A stretch of DNA of 64,000 bases from Kitasatospora fiedleri (lineage in GTDB: Bacteria; Actinomycetota; Actinomycetes; Streptomycetales; Streptomycetaceae). Each line of letters opens with the position of its first letter. Within the stretch, counting starts at the first letter, position 1. The position numbers and the translations under genes were made by a program. Location of the stretch: NCBI RefSeq assembly GCF_948472415.1, contig NZ_OX419519.1, positions 5,022,001 through 5,086,000 of the forward strand, read 5' to 3'. Positions 24,901-40,318 of this stretch are shown one piece after another. A model generated the notes under the pieces. It was not told the DNA's origin. It searched no databases and saw nothing but the letters and a program-made list of their open reading frames with translations.

Positions 24901-25464
24901 ATGTCCAGCGCAACCGTCGAGGCCTGGCCCGAGAACCCGGTCGGTCCGGTCGGCCGCACCCGGCGGGGGTTCCGCGCGTGGCGGCGCACCCGGCCGTTCT
25001 GGGGCGGGCTGCTCGCGATGATCGCCGGCGTGCCGATCCTGTACTTCCCCTACGCCCACCTCAGCCTGGGCGGCCTGACGGTGGCGATGGCCACCACCGC
25101 CGGCGCCGGCTCGATGATCATCGGCCTGCTGATGATCTCGCTCGGGCTGACCGCCTGGTTCCAGCCCTTGGTGCGGATCTTCTGCGGGGTGGCGACCACC
25201 ATCCTGGCGCTGATCTCCGTCCCGGTCTCCAACCTCGGCGGCTTCGGCATGGGCCTGGTGCCCGGTCTGATCGCCGGCGGCCTGCTGGTGTCCTGGGCGC
25301 CGCTGCCGGAGCCGGTCGCCGACCCGGCCACCGAGTCCGCGGCCGAGTTCGCCGCCGCGCCGCAGCCGGCCCCCGTCGCGCAGCTGCCCGCGCAGGCCGC
25401 CGCCGAGCGGCCGCTGGAGCACGGGGCCGTCCCGCAGGCGCCCGCCGGAGAGGAGCAGCGGTGA
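24901..25464 (+). CDS. DUF6114 integral membrane protein
   Basis: 187 residues with about four transmembrane helices: FWGGLLAMIAGVPILYFPYAHL, LTVAMATTAGAGSMIIGLLMIS, LTAWFQPLVRIFCGVATTILAL and MGLVPGLIAGGLLVSW. A Pro/Ala/Glu-rich cytoplasmic or external tail of about 45 residues follows. The ATG has a GAGGAG site. Its stop overlaps the next start as GTGA, so it is coupled to the third gene of the module. No known catalytic motif. Its constant partner DUF6230 suggests a joint envelope role (inference). Confidence 0.85.
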   Translation: MSSATVEAWPENPVGPVGRTRRGFRAWRRTRPFWGGLLAMIAGVPILYFPYAHLSLGGLTVAMATTAGAGSMIIGLLMISLGLTAWFQPLVRIFCGVATTILALISVPVSNLGGFGMGLVPGLIAGGLLVSWAPLPEPVADPATESAAEFAAAPQPAPVAQLPAQAAAERPLEHGAVPQAPAGEEQR

Positions 25465-26692
25465 CCGGACCCGAGAAGCCGACCGTCCAGGGCCCGCGGC
25501 ACGCGGTGCCCCGGGAGGGGGTCCGCTCCCGGCTGCGCGGACGGGCGCTGGCGATCGCCGCCGTGCCGACCGCGCTGCTGGTCGGCGCGGCCTACGCGCC
25601 GACGCTGGCCGCCGCCGACCCGCAGCAGAGCGGCGCCTGCGCCCCGGACACGGTGCTGAAGGAGACGCCCGTCCCGAAGAGCGAGATCAAGGTGCTGCCG
25701 GACTCCTCGGTGAGCCGGGCGGCGGCCGCCGGGCAGGCCCCGGCGGGCAGCGCCGCCGCGGTGCCGGCGGTCCTCACCGGCCCCGCGACGGCGCAGTCCG
25801 CCGTGTACACCGTGCCGAAGGCGGGCGCCGCCTCCGGCGGGGTCCAGCAGGCCGGGGTGATCGACGACTGGTGGAACGACCTGATCCACCCGGGCGCGAG
25901 CGCCTCCCCGTCCCCGACGCCCTCGCCGACCGCGCGGCCCACCACCGCCGCGCCGACCACCCCGCGGCCACCCCGGCCCCGTCCGGCGCCCCCCGCGCCG
26001 CCGGGACGCCCGCCGCCCCGCCCGCGTCCTCCGCCCCGGCCGCGAGCGGCTCCACCGCCCCGAAGCCCACCGCCTCCGGCGGCACCGCGCCCAAGGGCAG
26101 CGCCTCGCCGTCGTCCTCGCCGTCGCCGTCCGCCTCCGCCTCCGCGGACCCGAACTGCCTGGTCAGCACCAAGGGCCTGGCCGCGAAGGCGGCCCCCTCC
26201 GGCCACGTGGTGCCGGACCAGAACTGGGTGCTGCACTCGACCCGGCTGGCGCTGCACGGCTCGGTGTTCAACGGCGTCTACGACGTCACCACGGAGAGCG
26301 GCACCAAGCGGGTGCTGAAGTTCACCACGGCCAGCGTCGACATCGAGAACCTCGACATGTCGACCATCCAGATCCCCGGCCTGACCTTCCACGTGAAGAG
26401 CCGCGAGGGCTCGACCTCGACCATGCGCAACGGGCCGATCACCATGTACGTGGAGAGCCTGTCGGGCAACCTGGCGGCGGTCTACGGCCTGCCGATCCCG
26501 ATCGACCTGGGCCAGATCACGCTCACCCCGGACACCCTGCCGAAGTGGCTCTGGGACCTGCTGGGCGCGGTGCCGATCCCGTTGGACCTGACGCTGACCC
26601 ACGCCAAGGCGGTGCAGGCGGGCCAGTTCGGCGGCGACCTGACCATCCCCGGCATGCGGCTGTTCAACGACAAGGAGCCGTACGACGGCTGA
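25461..26692 (+). CDS. Linker-rich exported protein with apparent frameshift
   Basis: Starting from the GTG at 25461 (GTGA overlap with DUF6114), the frame gives a basic N-terminus, a hydrophobic export segment ALAIAAVPTALLVGAAYAPTLA and a Ser/Pro/Thr linker. Near 25955-25980 the sensible reading moves by -1. The upstream frame dissolves into Pro/Arg while the other frame continues as AATPAPSGAP and then an ordered domain (DPNCLVSTKGLAAKA to MRLFNDKEPYDG) ending at 26692. The combined product would be about 410 residues. This is either a real -1 lesion, a sequencing loss in a GC-homopolymer tract, or, less likely, programmed slippage. The C-terminal domain loosely resembles the end of the DUF6230 protein. 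Confidence 0.72.
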
Positions 26693-26704
26693 CCGGCCGC
26701 CACG

Positions 26705-26755
26705 GAACGCCGCAGGGGCGGGACCCGGTCCTCGGGTCCCGCCCCTGCGGCGTTC
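26705..26755. terminator. Bidirectional 22-bp hairpin before convergent pyk
   Basis: Perfect 22-bp arms (26705-26726 and 26734-26755) with loop GGTCCTC lie between the stops of the linker-rich gene (26692) and pyk (26767). It is the strongest inverted repeat in the window. Confidence 0.8.
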
Positions 26756-26766
26756 GTGCGGGGCGC

Positions 26767-28197
26767 TCAGCTCTCCGAGCGGGCGCCCAGGTGGTGCACC
26801 TGGACCATGTTGGTGGTGCCCGGGATGCCGACCGGCACGCCGGCCGTGACGATCACGGTGTCGCCCTCGGCGAGGCGGTTCATCTTGAGCAGCTCGCGGT
26901 CGACCTGCTCGACCATCTCGTCGGTGGTGGCCACCTGCTCCGAGACGTACGCCTCGACGCCCCAGCTCAGCGAGAGCTGGTTGCGGGTGGCGACGTCCGG
27001 GGTGAAGGCGATCACCGGGATCGGCGAGCGGTAGCGGGAGAGCCGGCGCGCGGTGTCACCGGACTTGGTGAACGCGACCAGCGCCTTGCCGTCCAGGAAG
27101 TCGCCCAGCTCGCACGCGGCGCGGGCGACCGAGCCGCCCTGGGTGCGGGGCTTGCGGCCCGGGTTGAGCGGCTGGAGGCCCTGCGAGAGCAGCTCCTCCT
27201 CGGCCTTCTCGGCGATCCTGCTCATGGTCTTGACGGTCTCGACCGGGTACTTGCCGACGCTCGACTCGGCGGACAGCATGACCGCGTCCGCCCCGTCCAG
27301 GATGGCGTTGGCGACGTCGGAGACCTCGGCGCGGGTCGGGCGCGAGGCGTGGATCATCGACTCCATCATCTGGGTGGCGACGATGACCGGCTTGGCGTTG
27401 CGGCGGGCGAGGGTGACCAGCCGCTTCTGGACCAGCGGCACCTTCTCCAGCGGGTACTCGACGGCGAGGTCGCCGCGGGCCACCATGATCGCGTCGAAGG
27501 CGAGGACGATCTCCTCCATGGCCTCGACGGCCTGCGGCTTCTCGATCTTGGCGATGACCGGCACACGAATGCCGACCTCGTCCATGACCTTGTGCACGTC
27601 GTCGATGTCCCCGGCGTTGCGGACGAACGACAGCGCGACCATGTCGACGCCCAGCTGGAGGGCGAAGCGCAGGTCGTCCTTGTCCTTCTCGGACAGCGCG
27701 GGGACGTTGACCGCCGCGCCGGGCAGGTTGATGCCCTTGTTGTTGGAGAGCACGCCGCCCTCGACCACCACGGTCTTCACCCGCGGGCCGTCGACGCTGA
27801 CGACCTCCAGGGCGATGACGCCGTCGTTGATCAGGATCGGGTCGCCGGGCTTCACGTCGCCGGGCAGGCCCTTGTAGGTGGTGCCGCAGATGTGCTGGTC
27901 ACCGGGGACGTCCTCGGTGGTGATGGTGAACGTGTCGCCGTTGTCAACGGTCACCGGGCCGTTGGCGAAGGTCGCCAGACGGATCTTGGGGCCCTGCAGG
28001 TCGGCCAGCACGCCGATGGTGCGGCCGGTGTCCTCCGAGACCTGGCGGACGCGGCGGTACCGGTCCTCGTGCTCGGCGTGGGAGCCGTGGCTCATGTTGA
28101 GGCGGGCGACGTTCATGCCCGCTTCGACGATGGCCTTCAGCTGTTCGTAGGAGTCCGTCGCGGGACCCAGGGTGCAGACAATTTTCGCTCGGCGCAT
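26767..28197 (-). CDS. pyk: Pyruvate kinase
   Basis: Last step of glycolysis, phosphoenolpyruvate plus ADP to pyruvate plus ATP. 476 residues, normal for actinobacteria. It begins MRRAKIVCTLGPATDS with the substrate loop ARLNMSHGSH, and the catalytic helix is VIAKIEKPQAVEAMEEI with VARGDLAVEYP after it. The C-terminal allosteric domain is present (FTKSGDTARRLSRYRSPIPVIA). The ATG lies exactly 7 nt after TAGACT with no ribosome site, suggesting a leaderless mRNA. It sits upstream of ackA-pta on the map but is separately promoted; the three genes make the pyruvate/acetate node. Confidence 0.95.
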   Translation of the reverse strand: MRRAKIVCTLGPATDSYEQLKAIVEAGMNVARLNMSHGSHAEHEDRYRRVRQVSEDTGRTIGVLADLQGPKIRLATFANGPVTVDNGDTFTITTEDVPGDQHICGTTYKGLPGDVKPGDPILINDGVIALEVVSVDGPRVKTVVVEGGVLSNNKGINLPGAAVNVPALSEKDKDDLRFALQLGVDMVALSFVRNAGDIDDVHKVMDEVGIRVPVIAKIEKPQAVEAMEEIVLAFDAIMVARGDLAVEYPLEKVPLVQKRLVTLARRNAKPVIVATQMMESMIHASRPTRAEVSDVANAILDGADAVMLSAESSVGKYPVETVKTMSRIAEKAEEELLSQGLQPLNPGRKPRTQGGSVARAACELGDFLDGKALVAFTKSGDTARRLSRYRSPIPVIAFTPDVATRNQLSLSWGVEAYVSEQVATTDEMVEQVDRELLKMNRLAEGDTVIVTAGVPVGIPGTTNMVQVHHLGARSES

Positions 28198-28204
28198 ATC
28201 CGTC

Positions 28205-28210
28205 AGTCTA
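28205..28210 (-). promoter_or_regulatory. -10 element of pyk
   Basis: TAGACT on the minus strand, 7 nt from the ATG at 28197. The start is inferred to be leaderless. Confidence 0.45.
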
Positions 28211-28309
28211 TCCGTTCGTGTTATCGGTACATTCAGCTCGTACCGTCAGATATCGCCAACGAACATTCCGAGGGGTGGGATACTGACGGGTAGTCATCCC
28301 GCGCGGGGC

Positions 28310-29515
28310 CTACACCTCGTGGACCAGCGCGAACGTCTGCTGGGCGATCTCCAGCTCCTCGTCGGTCGGCACCACGGCGACGGTGACCCGCGAGTAGGAC
28401 GGCGAGACCGTCCGCGCCTCCCGCGAGCGCACCGCGTTCAGCTCCGGGTCGACCGAAATGCCCAGCTCCTCCAGATTGGCACAGACCGCGGCCCGCACCT
28501 CGGCGGAGTTCTCCCCGACACCCGCGGTGAACGCCACCGCGTCCACCCGCCCCAGCACCGCGTAGTAGCCGCCCAGGTAGCGCCGGACGCGGTGCACGTA
28601 GGCGTCGAACGCCAGCTTGGCGTCCTCCTCGCCCTCCTGGGCCCGGCGCACCACCTCGCGCATGTCGTTGTCCCCGCACAGGCCCAGCAGGCCGCTGCGC
28701 CGGTTCAGCAGGTCGTCGATCTCGTCGATGCTCATCCCGCCCACCCGGTGCAGGTGGAACACCAGGCCCGGGTCCACGTCGCCGGAGCGGGTGCCCATCA
28801 CCAGGCCCTCCAGCGGGGTCAGGCCCATCGAGGTCTCCACGCACACCCCGCCCGCCACCGCCGAGGCCGAGGCGCCGTTGCCCAGGTGCAGCACGATCAC
28901 GTTCAGCTCCGCCGGGTCCCGGCCGAGCAGCCGGGCGGTGGCCCGGGAGACGTACCGGTGCGAGGTGCCGTGGAAGCCGTAGCGGCGCACCCGGTGCGCG
29001 TCGGCGGTGGCCCGGTCGATCGCGTAGCGGGCCGCGTGCTCGGGCAGCGTGGCGTGGAACGCGGTGTCGAACACCGCGACCTGCGGCAGGTCCGGCCGCA
29101 GCGCCCGGGCCACCTCGATGCCGGTGATGTTCGCCGGGTTGTGCAGCGGCGCGACCGGGATCAGCCGGCGGATCTCGGCCAGCACCGCGTCGGTGACCAG
29201 GGTCGGCCGGGTGAAGCGCAGCCCGCCGTGCACCACCCGGTGGCCGATCGCCGCCAGCTCCGGCGAGTCCAGGCCCATCAGGTCCGCGGCCAGCTCCCCG
29301 GCCACCGCCTCCAGCGCCACGTCGTGCCCGGCGAACCGCCGCAGCGTCTCGCGCGGCTCCCCGGTCAGCGGCAGGTGCAGCAGTCGGCCGCCCTCCTCGC
29401 CGATCCGCTCCACCAGGCCGGAGGCCAGCTTCGAGCCGTCCAGCATGTCGATCAGCTGGTACTTCACCGAGGACGACCCGGCGTTCAGCACCAGGACACG
29501 GGTACCGGCGGTCAC
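28310..29515 (-). CDS. ackA: Acetate kinase
   Basis: Converts acetyl phosphate and ADP to acetate and ATP, reversibly. 401 residues, standard length. It opens VLVLNAGSSSVKYQLID (phosphate 1 region) and has HRVVHGGLRF, FDTAFHATLP, YGFHGTSHRYV and LHLGNGASASAV, the ASKHA-fold signature sequences. The start is GTG, overlapping the pta stop by 4 nt, and replaces a long apparent read-through frame upstream. The pta-ackA order and overlap mean coupled synthesis of the acetate overflow pathway. Confidence 0.95.
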   Translation of the reverse strand: MTAGTRVLVLNAGSSSVKYQLIDMLDGSKLASGLVERIGEEGGRLLHLPLTGEPRETLRRFAGHDVALEAVAGELAADLMGLDSPELAAIGHRVVHGGLRFTRPTLVTDAVLAEIRRLIPVAPLHNPANITGIEVARALRPDLPQVAVFDTAFHATLPEHAARYAIDRATADAHRVRRYGFHGTSHRYVSRATARLLGRDPAELNVIVLHLGNGASASAVAGGVCVETSMGLTPLEGLVMGTRSGDVDPGLVFHLHRVGGMSIDEIDDLLNRRSGLLGLCGDNDMREVVRRAQEGEEDAKLAFDAYVHRVRRYLGGYYAVLGRVDAVAFTAGVGENSAEVRAAVCANLEELGISVDPELNAVRSREARTVSPSYSRVTVAVVPTDEELEIAQQTFALVHEV

Positions 29516-31731
29516 TGCGGGCCTCCTGCGGCGGGGTTCTCGGCGGCGGCGGGGGCTGCGGCCTCTGCGGGAGCGGGAGCGGAAGCGGGAACGGGAGCTG
29601 CGGCCTCGACGGCGGCGGCCTCGGCGGCGGTCTGGGACTGGATCGCGGTGATCGCCACCGTGTTGACGATGTCCTCCACCAGCGCGCCCCGGGACAGGTC
29701 GTTCACCGGCTTGTTCAGGCCCTGGAGCACCGGGCCGACCGCGATCGCCCCGGCCGAGCGCTGCACCGCCTTGTAGGTGTTGTTGCCGGTGTTCAGGTCC
29801 GGGAAGATCAGCACGGTGGCCCGCCCGGCCACCGCCGAGCCCGGCAGCTTGGTCGCCGCGACGTGCGCGTCCACCGCCGCGTCGTACTGGATCGGACCCT
29901 CCACCAGCAGGTCCGGGCGCTGCTCGCGGACCAGCTCGGTGGCCCTGCGGACCTTGTCCACGTCCGCGCCGGAGCCCGAGGTGCCGGTCGAGTACGACAG
30001 CATCGCCACCCGCGGCTCCACCCCGAACTGGGCGGAGGTCTCCGCCGACTGGATCGCGATGTCGGCCAGCTGCCGGGCGTCCGGGTCCGGGTTGACCGCG
30101 CAGTCGCCGTACACCAGCACCTTGTCGGCCAGGCACATGAAGAACACCGAGGAGACGATCGCCGCGCCCGGCGAGGTCTTGATCACCTCGAAGGCCGGCC
30201 GGATGGTCGCCGCGGTCGAGTGCACCGCGCCGGAGACCATGCCGTCCGCGATGCCCTCCTGCACCATCAGGGTGCCGAAGTACGAGACGTCGGCGACCAC
30301 GTCCAGCGCCCGCTCCACCGTCATGCCCTTGTGCGCCCGGGCCTTCGCGTACAGCTCGGCGAACTGCTGGCGCAGCGGGCTGGCCGCCGGGTCGACGATC
30401 CGGGCCTGCGCGCCCGCGTCGCCGGCCTGCGGGAACTCGATGCCCAGCGCGGCCAGCCGGCGGTGCACCGCGTCCGGGTCGCCGAGCAGGGTCAGGTCGC
30501 AGATGTTGCGGCGCAGCAGCACCTCGGCGGCGCGCAGCACCCGGTCCTCGGTGCCCTCCGGCAGCACGATGTGCCGGCGGTCCGCGCGGGCCCGCTCCAG
30601 CAGCGCGTGCTCGAACATCATCGGGGTCACCCGCTCGGACCGGCTCAGCTCGATCCGGCTGGTCAACTCGGCGGTGTCCACGTGCAGTTCGAACAGGCCG
30701 AGGGCGATCTCGGCCTTCCGCGGGCTGTTCGGCCCGATCCGGCCCTCCAGGTGGGTGAGCGCCGCCGCGGTCAGCCAGGAGCCCTCCGACACCTCCGCCA
30801 CCGGGGTGCCCGGGGCCAGCCGGGAGGCCAGCGCCATCACGTTGGGGCCCGGGTGCTGGCCGAGCGTCAGCAGCACGCCCGCGATCGGCGGGGAGCCCGC
30901 CGCGTGCGCCGCCAGCGACCCGATCACCAGGTCCGCCCGGTCGCCCGGGGTCACCACCAGCGCGCCCTCGGTCAGCGCGTCCAGGAAGGTCGGCAGCATC
31001 GCCCCGCCGAACACGAAGTTCCGCACGTCCCGGGAGAGCCCCGCCGTGTCGCCCAGCAGCACCGTCGCGCCGGTCGCCTCCACCAGCTGCGCCACCGTCG
31101 GCGCGGCCAGCGCCGGCTCCTCCGGGATCACGTACACCGGCACCGGCAGCTTCTCGGTCAGCGTCCGCTGCACCTGCTGCTTGGCCCCCGGCCGGACCCG
31201 GTTGGCCACCATCGCCAGGATCGAGCACCCCAGGTCCCGGTAGGCCCGGTGCGCGTTGCGCACCTCCGCGACCACCGCCTGCGGGTCCTCGTGCCGGCCG
31301 CCGACCACCGGCAGCACGCCCGCCCCGAACTCGTTCGCCAGCCGGGCGTTGAACGCCAGCTCGTCCGGGATGTTGGTCTCCGAGAAGTCGGTGCCCAGCA
31401 CCAGCACCGCCTGGCAGCGCCGCTCCAGCTGGTGGAACCGGTCCACCAGCGCCGAGACCAGCTCGTCCTGCCCGCGGGCCGCCTGCAGCGCCGCCGCCTC
31501 GTCGTAGGTCAGCCCGTACAGCTCGGCGACCGGCAGGTCCAGCCGGTACCTGCCGCGCAGCAGCTCCACCACGTGGTCGCTGCCCGCCCCGCCGCCGTCG
31601 GGGGCGTGCACCAGCGGCCGGAACACCCCCACCCGGTCCACCTGGCGGGTGAGCAGTTCCATGACCCCGAGCTCCACGGCCTGTCGGCCGTCCCCCCGGT
31701 CGATGCCGGTCACGTACACGCTGCGCGCCAC
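29512..31731 (-). CDS. pta: Phosphate acetyltransferase (long form)
   Basis: Transfers acetyl between CoA and phosphate. 739 residues, the long type. An N-terminal P-loop-like regulatory domain (ARSVYVTGIDRGDGRQAVELG) is followed by a DRTGG-type middle domain, and a C-terminal catalytic PTA domain begins near MFEHALLERARADRRHIVLPEG with YFGTLMVQEGIADGMVSGAVHST. A Pro/Ala tail ends the protein. The N-terminal domain has DRGDGR where a Walker A lysine loop might be, so nucleotide binding there is doubtful. The GTG start follows GGAGAG. A TATGGT hexamer about 55 nt upstream is a candidate -10. ackA follows directly. Confidence 0.93.
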   Translation of the reverse strand: MARSVYVTGIDRGDGRQAVELGVMELLTRQVDRVGVFRPLVHAPDGGGAGSDHVVELLRGRYRLDLPVAELYGLTYDEAAALQAARGQDELVSALVDRFHQLERRCQAVLVLGTDFSETNIPDELAFNARLANEFGAGVLPVVGGRHEDPQAVVAEVRNAHRAYRDLGCSILAMVANRVRPGAKQQVQRTLTEKLPVPVYVIPEEPALAAPTVAQLVEATGATVLLGDTAGLSRDVRNFVFGGAMLPTFLDALTEGALVVTPGDRADLVIGSLAAHAAGSPPIAGVLLTLGQHPGPNVMALASRLAPGTPVAEVSEGSWLTAAALTHLEGRIGPNSPRKAEIALGLFELHVDTAELTSRIELSRSERVTPMMFEHALLERARADRRHIVLPEGTEDRVLRAAEVLLRRNICDLTLLGDPDAVHRRLAALGIEFPQAGDAGAQARIVDPAASPLRQQFAELYAKARAHKGMTVERALDVVADVSYFGTLMVQEGIADGMVSGAVHSTAATIRPAFEVIKTSPGAAIVSSVFFMCLADKVLVYGDCAVNPDPDARQLADIAIQSAETSAQFGVEPRVAMLSYSTGTSGSGADVDKVRRATELVREQRPDLLVEGPIQYDAAVDAHVAATKLPGSAVAGRATVLIFPDLNTGNNTYKAVQRSAGAIAVGPVLQGLNKPVNDLSRGALVEDIVNTVAITAIQSQTAAEAAAVEAAAPVPASAPAPAEAAAPAAAENPAAGGPQ

Positions 31732-31823
31732 GGTGGAGCTCTCCGTCCGGTCGTCCCAGCCGGTCGTCCCGGGCTGCGGTCGTACCGACCATACCGTCGT
31801 ACCACACGGGGGACTTGCTGCGG

Positions 31824-31866
31824 CACCGCCGCTACCGCCGCACGGGTCGGGTGCCGCGCGGCGGTG
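31824..31866 (-). terminator. Hairpin downstream of glgB
   Basis: CACCGCCGC (31824-31832) pairs with GCGGCGGTG (31858-31866), 11 nt after the glgB stop on the minus strand, with a long loop. A plausible terminator for the glgE-glgB gene group. Confidence 0.45.
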
Positions 31867-31876
31867 GCGGAGCGGT

Positions 31877-34318
<2,442 letters not shown>

Positions 34319-34473
34319 GGCGGAATCCTCCAGGATCGGGGTGCCTTGCGCGGGGGGACGCGGAGAGCTGTCGGGGAGGGGCGGGTGGCGCGGGTCGTAC
34401 GGGTCGTTCCGGTCGTACGGGTGGCGCGCGGGCGCGCGGCGGCCCGGCCGCCGGGCGGGCGGCCGGGCCCGGG

Positions 34474-35964
34474 TCAGACGGAGTCCGCCAGGCGGTTGAT
34501 CGCGGCCAGCGGGATGGGAAGCCAGCTCGGTCGGTGCCGGGCCTCGTACACCACCTCGTAGACCGCCTTGTCGATCTCCAGCGCCCGCATCAGCTCCGGG
34601 GTGCCGGCCGGGTCGGCGCCGCCGCCCGCGGTGTAGCCCGCGCAGTACGCGGCCCGGTTGCGGGCGGCCCAGGCCGAGGCGAGCAGGGCCAGCTCCGGGT
34701 CCTGGCCGGGGGCGCCGGCCAGCAGGTGGGCGGCCGCGTAGTCGAAGGAGCGGAGCATCGCGGCGACGTCCCGCAGCGCGGGCTGCGGGAGGCGGCGCTC
34801 GGCCAGCGGCTTGGCCGGCTCGCCCTCGAAGTCCAGCAGCACCCAGCCCTGCGGGGTGCGCATCGCCTGGCCCAGGTGCAGGTCGCCGTGGATCCGCTGG
34901 ACCAGCAGGCCGTCCAGGTGGGCCTCGGTGAGCTGCTGGAACGCGGCGCGCAGCGCGGGGCGGTAGCGCATCAGGCCGGGCACGGCGGTGACTGCGGAGT
35001 CCAGCCGGGCGGCCATCGCGTCGGCCAGCTCGGCGATCTTCGTCCGGTCCAGCCGGGCGGTCGGCATGCTGCGGGCCAGCACCCGGTGCACCTCGGCGGT
35101 GGCCCGGCCCAGCCGGTGCGCCTCGATCGCGAAGTTGCCCGGCGAGGGGTCGCCCTTGAGCCGGGCGACCTGGTCGAGGGCCAGCTCCCAGCCGTCCTCG
35201 GCGTCCTCCAGGTAGCGCTGCAGCAGGCCCAGGGTGGCGGGCTCGGAGCGCTCCAGTCGGCACTCGAACCAGGCGGCGACCCGCGGGATGCGGGTCGAGC
35301 CGGCCCGGGACAGCGCCAGCGAGAGTTCCAGGTCGGGGTTGGTGCCCGGGCTGATCCGGCGGAACAGCTTGAGGATGAACGCGGTGTCGTAGATCACCGA
35401 GGAGTTGGACTGCTCGGCGGTGGACGCCCGCCCCGGCAGGTTGCCCGGCAGGCCCGGGCCGGGGGTGCGGCGGAACGACAGCGAGCCGAACCGGTCGCCG
35501 GTGGCCAGGTGCTCCAGCAGCCGGCCGGTCAGCTCCGGGTCGTGCACCGCGTCGTAGAGCGTCGCCCCGTCGTAGGTGCCGCCCGTCAGCCGGCCCAGCA
35601 CCGCCATCGGGCCGACCGAGGCGGGCTGCTCCGAGCGGATGCCCAGCAGCAGCTGGTAGACGTCCTCCGGGCCGGCGGAGGCGCCGCCGTACTCGACCCG
35701 CAGCAGCAGGTGCAGCAGGGCCGGGTCGCCGACCTGGAGCGGGGTGCCGACCACCGGGGTGAGCGCGGCGATCGGCCGGCCCTTGCCGGCGTACCAGCGT
35801 TGGGTGGGCAGCCACTCGGCGATCAGCGGCATGGCCGCCTGGACCAGTTCGCCGACTCCGGCGGCGGTTCTCCGGACCCCCGGTGTGCGCGTTCCCACCG
35901 GCCCCATGGCGGCGTCGGAGGGCTCACGGTGCACGTGGGCTTGAGAACGGGAGGGTTCGGACAT
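34474..35964 (-). CDS. mak: Maltokinase (Mak/Pep2)
   Basis: ATP-dependent phosphorylation of maltose to maltose 1-phosphate, the donor for GlgE. 496 residues. An N-terminal cap (LIAEWLPTQRWYAGKGRPI) is typical of Mak. The kinase-like C-lobe has VQRIHGDLHLGQAMRTPQGWVLLDFEGEP, which includes the catalytic Asp and the metal-binding DFE. The start ATG (MSEPSRSQAH) has an AAAGGGAG site close upstream. It is a stand-alone enzyme rather than fused to TreS as in some actinobacteria. A 269-bp gap separates it from treS and a 155-bp gap from glgB. Confidence 0.93.
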   Translation of the reverse strand: MSEPSRSQAHVHREPSDAAMGPVGTRTPGVRRTAAGVGELVQAAMPLIAEWLPTQRWYAGKGRPIAALTPVVGTPLQVGDPALLHLLLRVEYGGASAGPEDVYQLLLGIRSEQPASVGPMAVLGRLTGGTYDGATLYDAVHDPELTGRLLEHLATGDRFGSLSFRRTPGPGLPGNLPGRASTAEQSNSSVIYDTAFILKLFRRISPGTNPDLELSLALSRAGSTRIPRVAAWFECRLERSEPATLGLLQRYLEDAEDGWELALDQVARLKGDPSPGNFAIEAHRLGRATAEVHRVLARSMPTARLDRTKIAELADAMAARLDSAVTAVPGLMRYRPALRAAFQQLTEAHLDGLLVQRIHGDLHLGQAMRTPQGWVLLDFEGEPAKPLAERRLPQPALRDVAAMLRSFDYAAAHLLAGAPGQDPELALLASAWAARNRAAYCAGYTAGGGADPAGTPELMRALEIDKAVYEVVYEARHRPSWLPIPLAAINRLADSV

Positions 35965-36137
35965 GACTCCCTTTCCCCGGAAGCGGGCGGCTGCCCGACG
36001 AATCGTGGCCGGGCCCAGCAGTCTTCCGGATTTCGGCGGCGCGGCGGCGACGGCACGCGAGCAGCGGCTCGGTGTCACGCCTTCGTGTGGGTGGCCGTTG
36101 GGCTGTTCTCCGTACGCGGTGGTGCGAAGACCCCCGG

Positions 36138-36163
36138 GGGCGCGCGAGGATTCCCGCGCGCCC
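36138..36163 (-). terminator. Hairpin in treS-mak gap
   Basis: GGGCGCGCG (36138-36146) and CGCGCGCCC (36155-36163) form a perfect 9-bp stem, 71 nt past the treS stop. It may reduce transcription into mak and glgB. Confidence 0.4.
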
Positions 36164-36233
36164 GCGGAGGGTGACGTCCCGTTCGGGGCCTGAGGGATCG
36201 TTACTTCGTGGACGTGCTGCGGCGTTCCGGCCG

Positions 36234-40318
<4,085 letters not shown>

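Noticed and set aside
28310-31807. A minus-strand frame of over 1100 residues ending in acetate kinase
   Set aside because: Only the last 401 residues are acetate kinase. The upstream part is the wrong frame of pta and is Gly/Arg nonsense.
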